A stretch of 23,236 bases of DNA from Marisimplicoccus framensis_A (GTDB lineage: Bacteria > Bacteroidota > Bacteroidia > Flavobacteriales > Flavobacteriaceae). The stretch spans positions 1 through 23,236 of the forward strand of contig JBELLF010000013.1 in the NCBI GenBank assembly GCA_042088875.1. The letters run 5' to 3'. The notes under the pieces are model-generated. The model saw only the letters and a list, made by a program, of their open reading frames with translations. It made no database searches and had not been told where the DNA came from. Positions 23,209 to 23,236 of the stretch are shown one piece after another (within the stretch, counting starts at the first letter, position 1; every line of letters begins with the position of its first letter). Both the position numbers and the translations under genes were made by a program.

Positions 23209-23236
23209 CTAAGTTTTTAATCATAGTTGATGAGAT

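Noticed and set aside
1..23236. CRISPR arrays, insertion sequences, toxin-antitoxin or defence genes
   Set aside because: No regularly spaced repeats, transposase motifs or known defence domains were seen on either strand.

Overview
The window reads as chromosomal core DNA of a low-G+C member of the Bacteroidota, most likely a marine flavobacterium. Supporting signs are the gene order rpsU-xerC-tRNAs ... tuf-tRNA-Trp-secE-nusG-rplKAJL-rpoBC, the VKWTP motif in SecE, the absence of Shine-Dalgarno sequences before most starts, TAnnTTTG promoter boxes before rpsU and tuf, and a Na+/sugar symporter of the vSGLT type. Packing is tight: 1-4 bp overlaps, shared stop codons, and no gene-free stretch above about 300 bp.

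Layout. (1) 1-1602: rpsU, xerC and a four-tRNA cluster (Thr-TGT, Tyr-GTA, Gly-TCC, Thr-GGT). (2) 1630-8628: a block of mostly accessory genes between the tRNA cluster and tuf. It holds panD, a vSGLT-type Na+/hexose symporter, a 40-residue membrane microprotein, a cupin/atypical-SDR pair, a classical SDR, a GNAT acetyltransferase, the 23S rRNA/tRNA methyltransferase rlmN, and a minus-strand DoxX-like/DCC/four-TM operon that may end in a short frame lacking ATG. (3) 8816-21333: the translation and transcription superoperon tuf, trnW, secE, nusG, rplK, rplA, rplJ, rplL, rpoB, rpoC, with a strong hairpin between rplL and rpoB. (4) 21343-22265: idi and a 6-pyruvoyl-tetrahydropterin synthase homologue, placed like extra genes at the end of the rpoBC operon. 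(5) 22262-23236, minus strand: a DUF4369-type lipoprotein preceded by a broken C-terminal piece of a DUF5916-like outer-membrane protein.

Gaps. 3660-3915 holds the 40-residue ORF and probably the divergent promoters. 7411-7596 holds the ATG-less frame. 8629-8857 is the divergent DoxX/tuf promoter region and the tuf leader, with no gene visible. 22949-23236 holds the DUF5916 remnant.

How the genes work together. Most of the window supplies protein synthesis and transcription: S21, EF-Tu, tRNAs, SecE/NusG, the L11/L1/L10/L12 stalk proteins and the RNAP beta and beta' subunits. The inserted block adds coenzyme A precursor synthesis, sugar uptake, small redox enzymes and an rRNA/tRNA modifier. 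I found no defence system, CRISPR array, insertion sequence or clearly new multi-gene system. The most unusual items are the L10 C-terminal tail whose repeats share a 13-mer with the L7/L12 hinge, the SDR lacking the YxxxK pair, the microprotein, the ATG-less frame and the frameshifted DUF5916 remnant.
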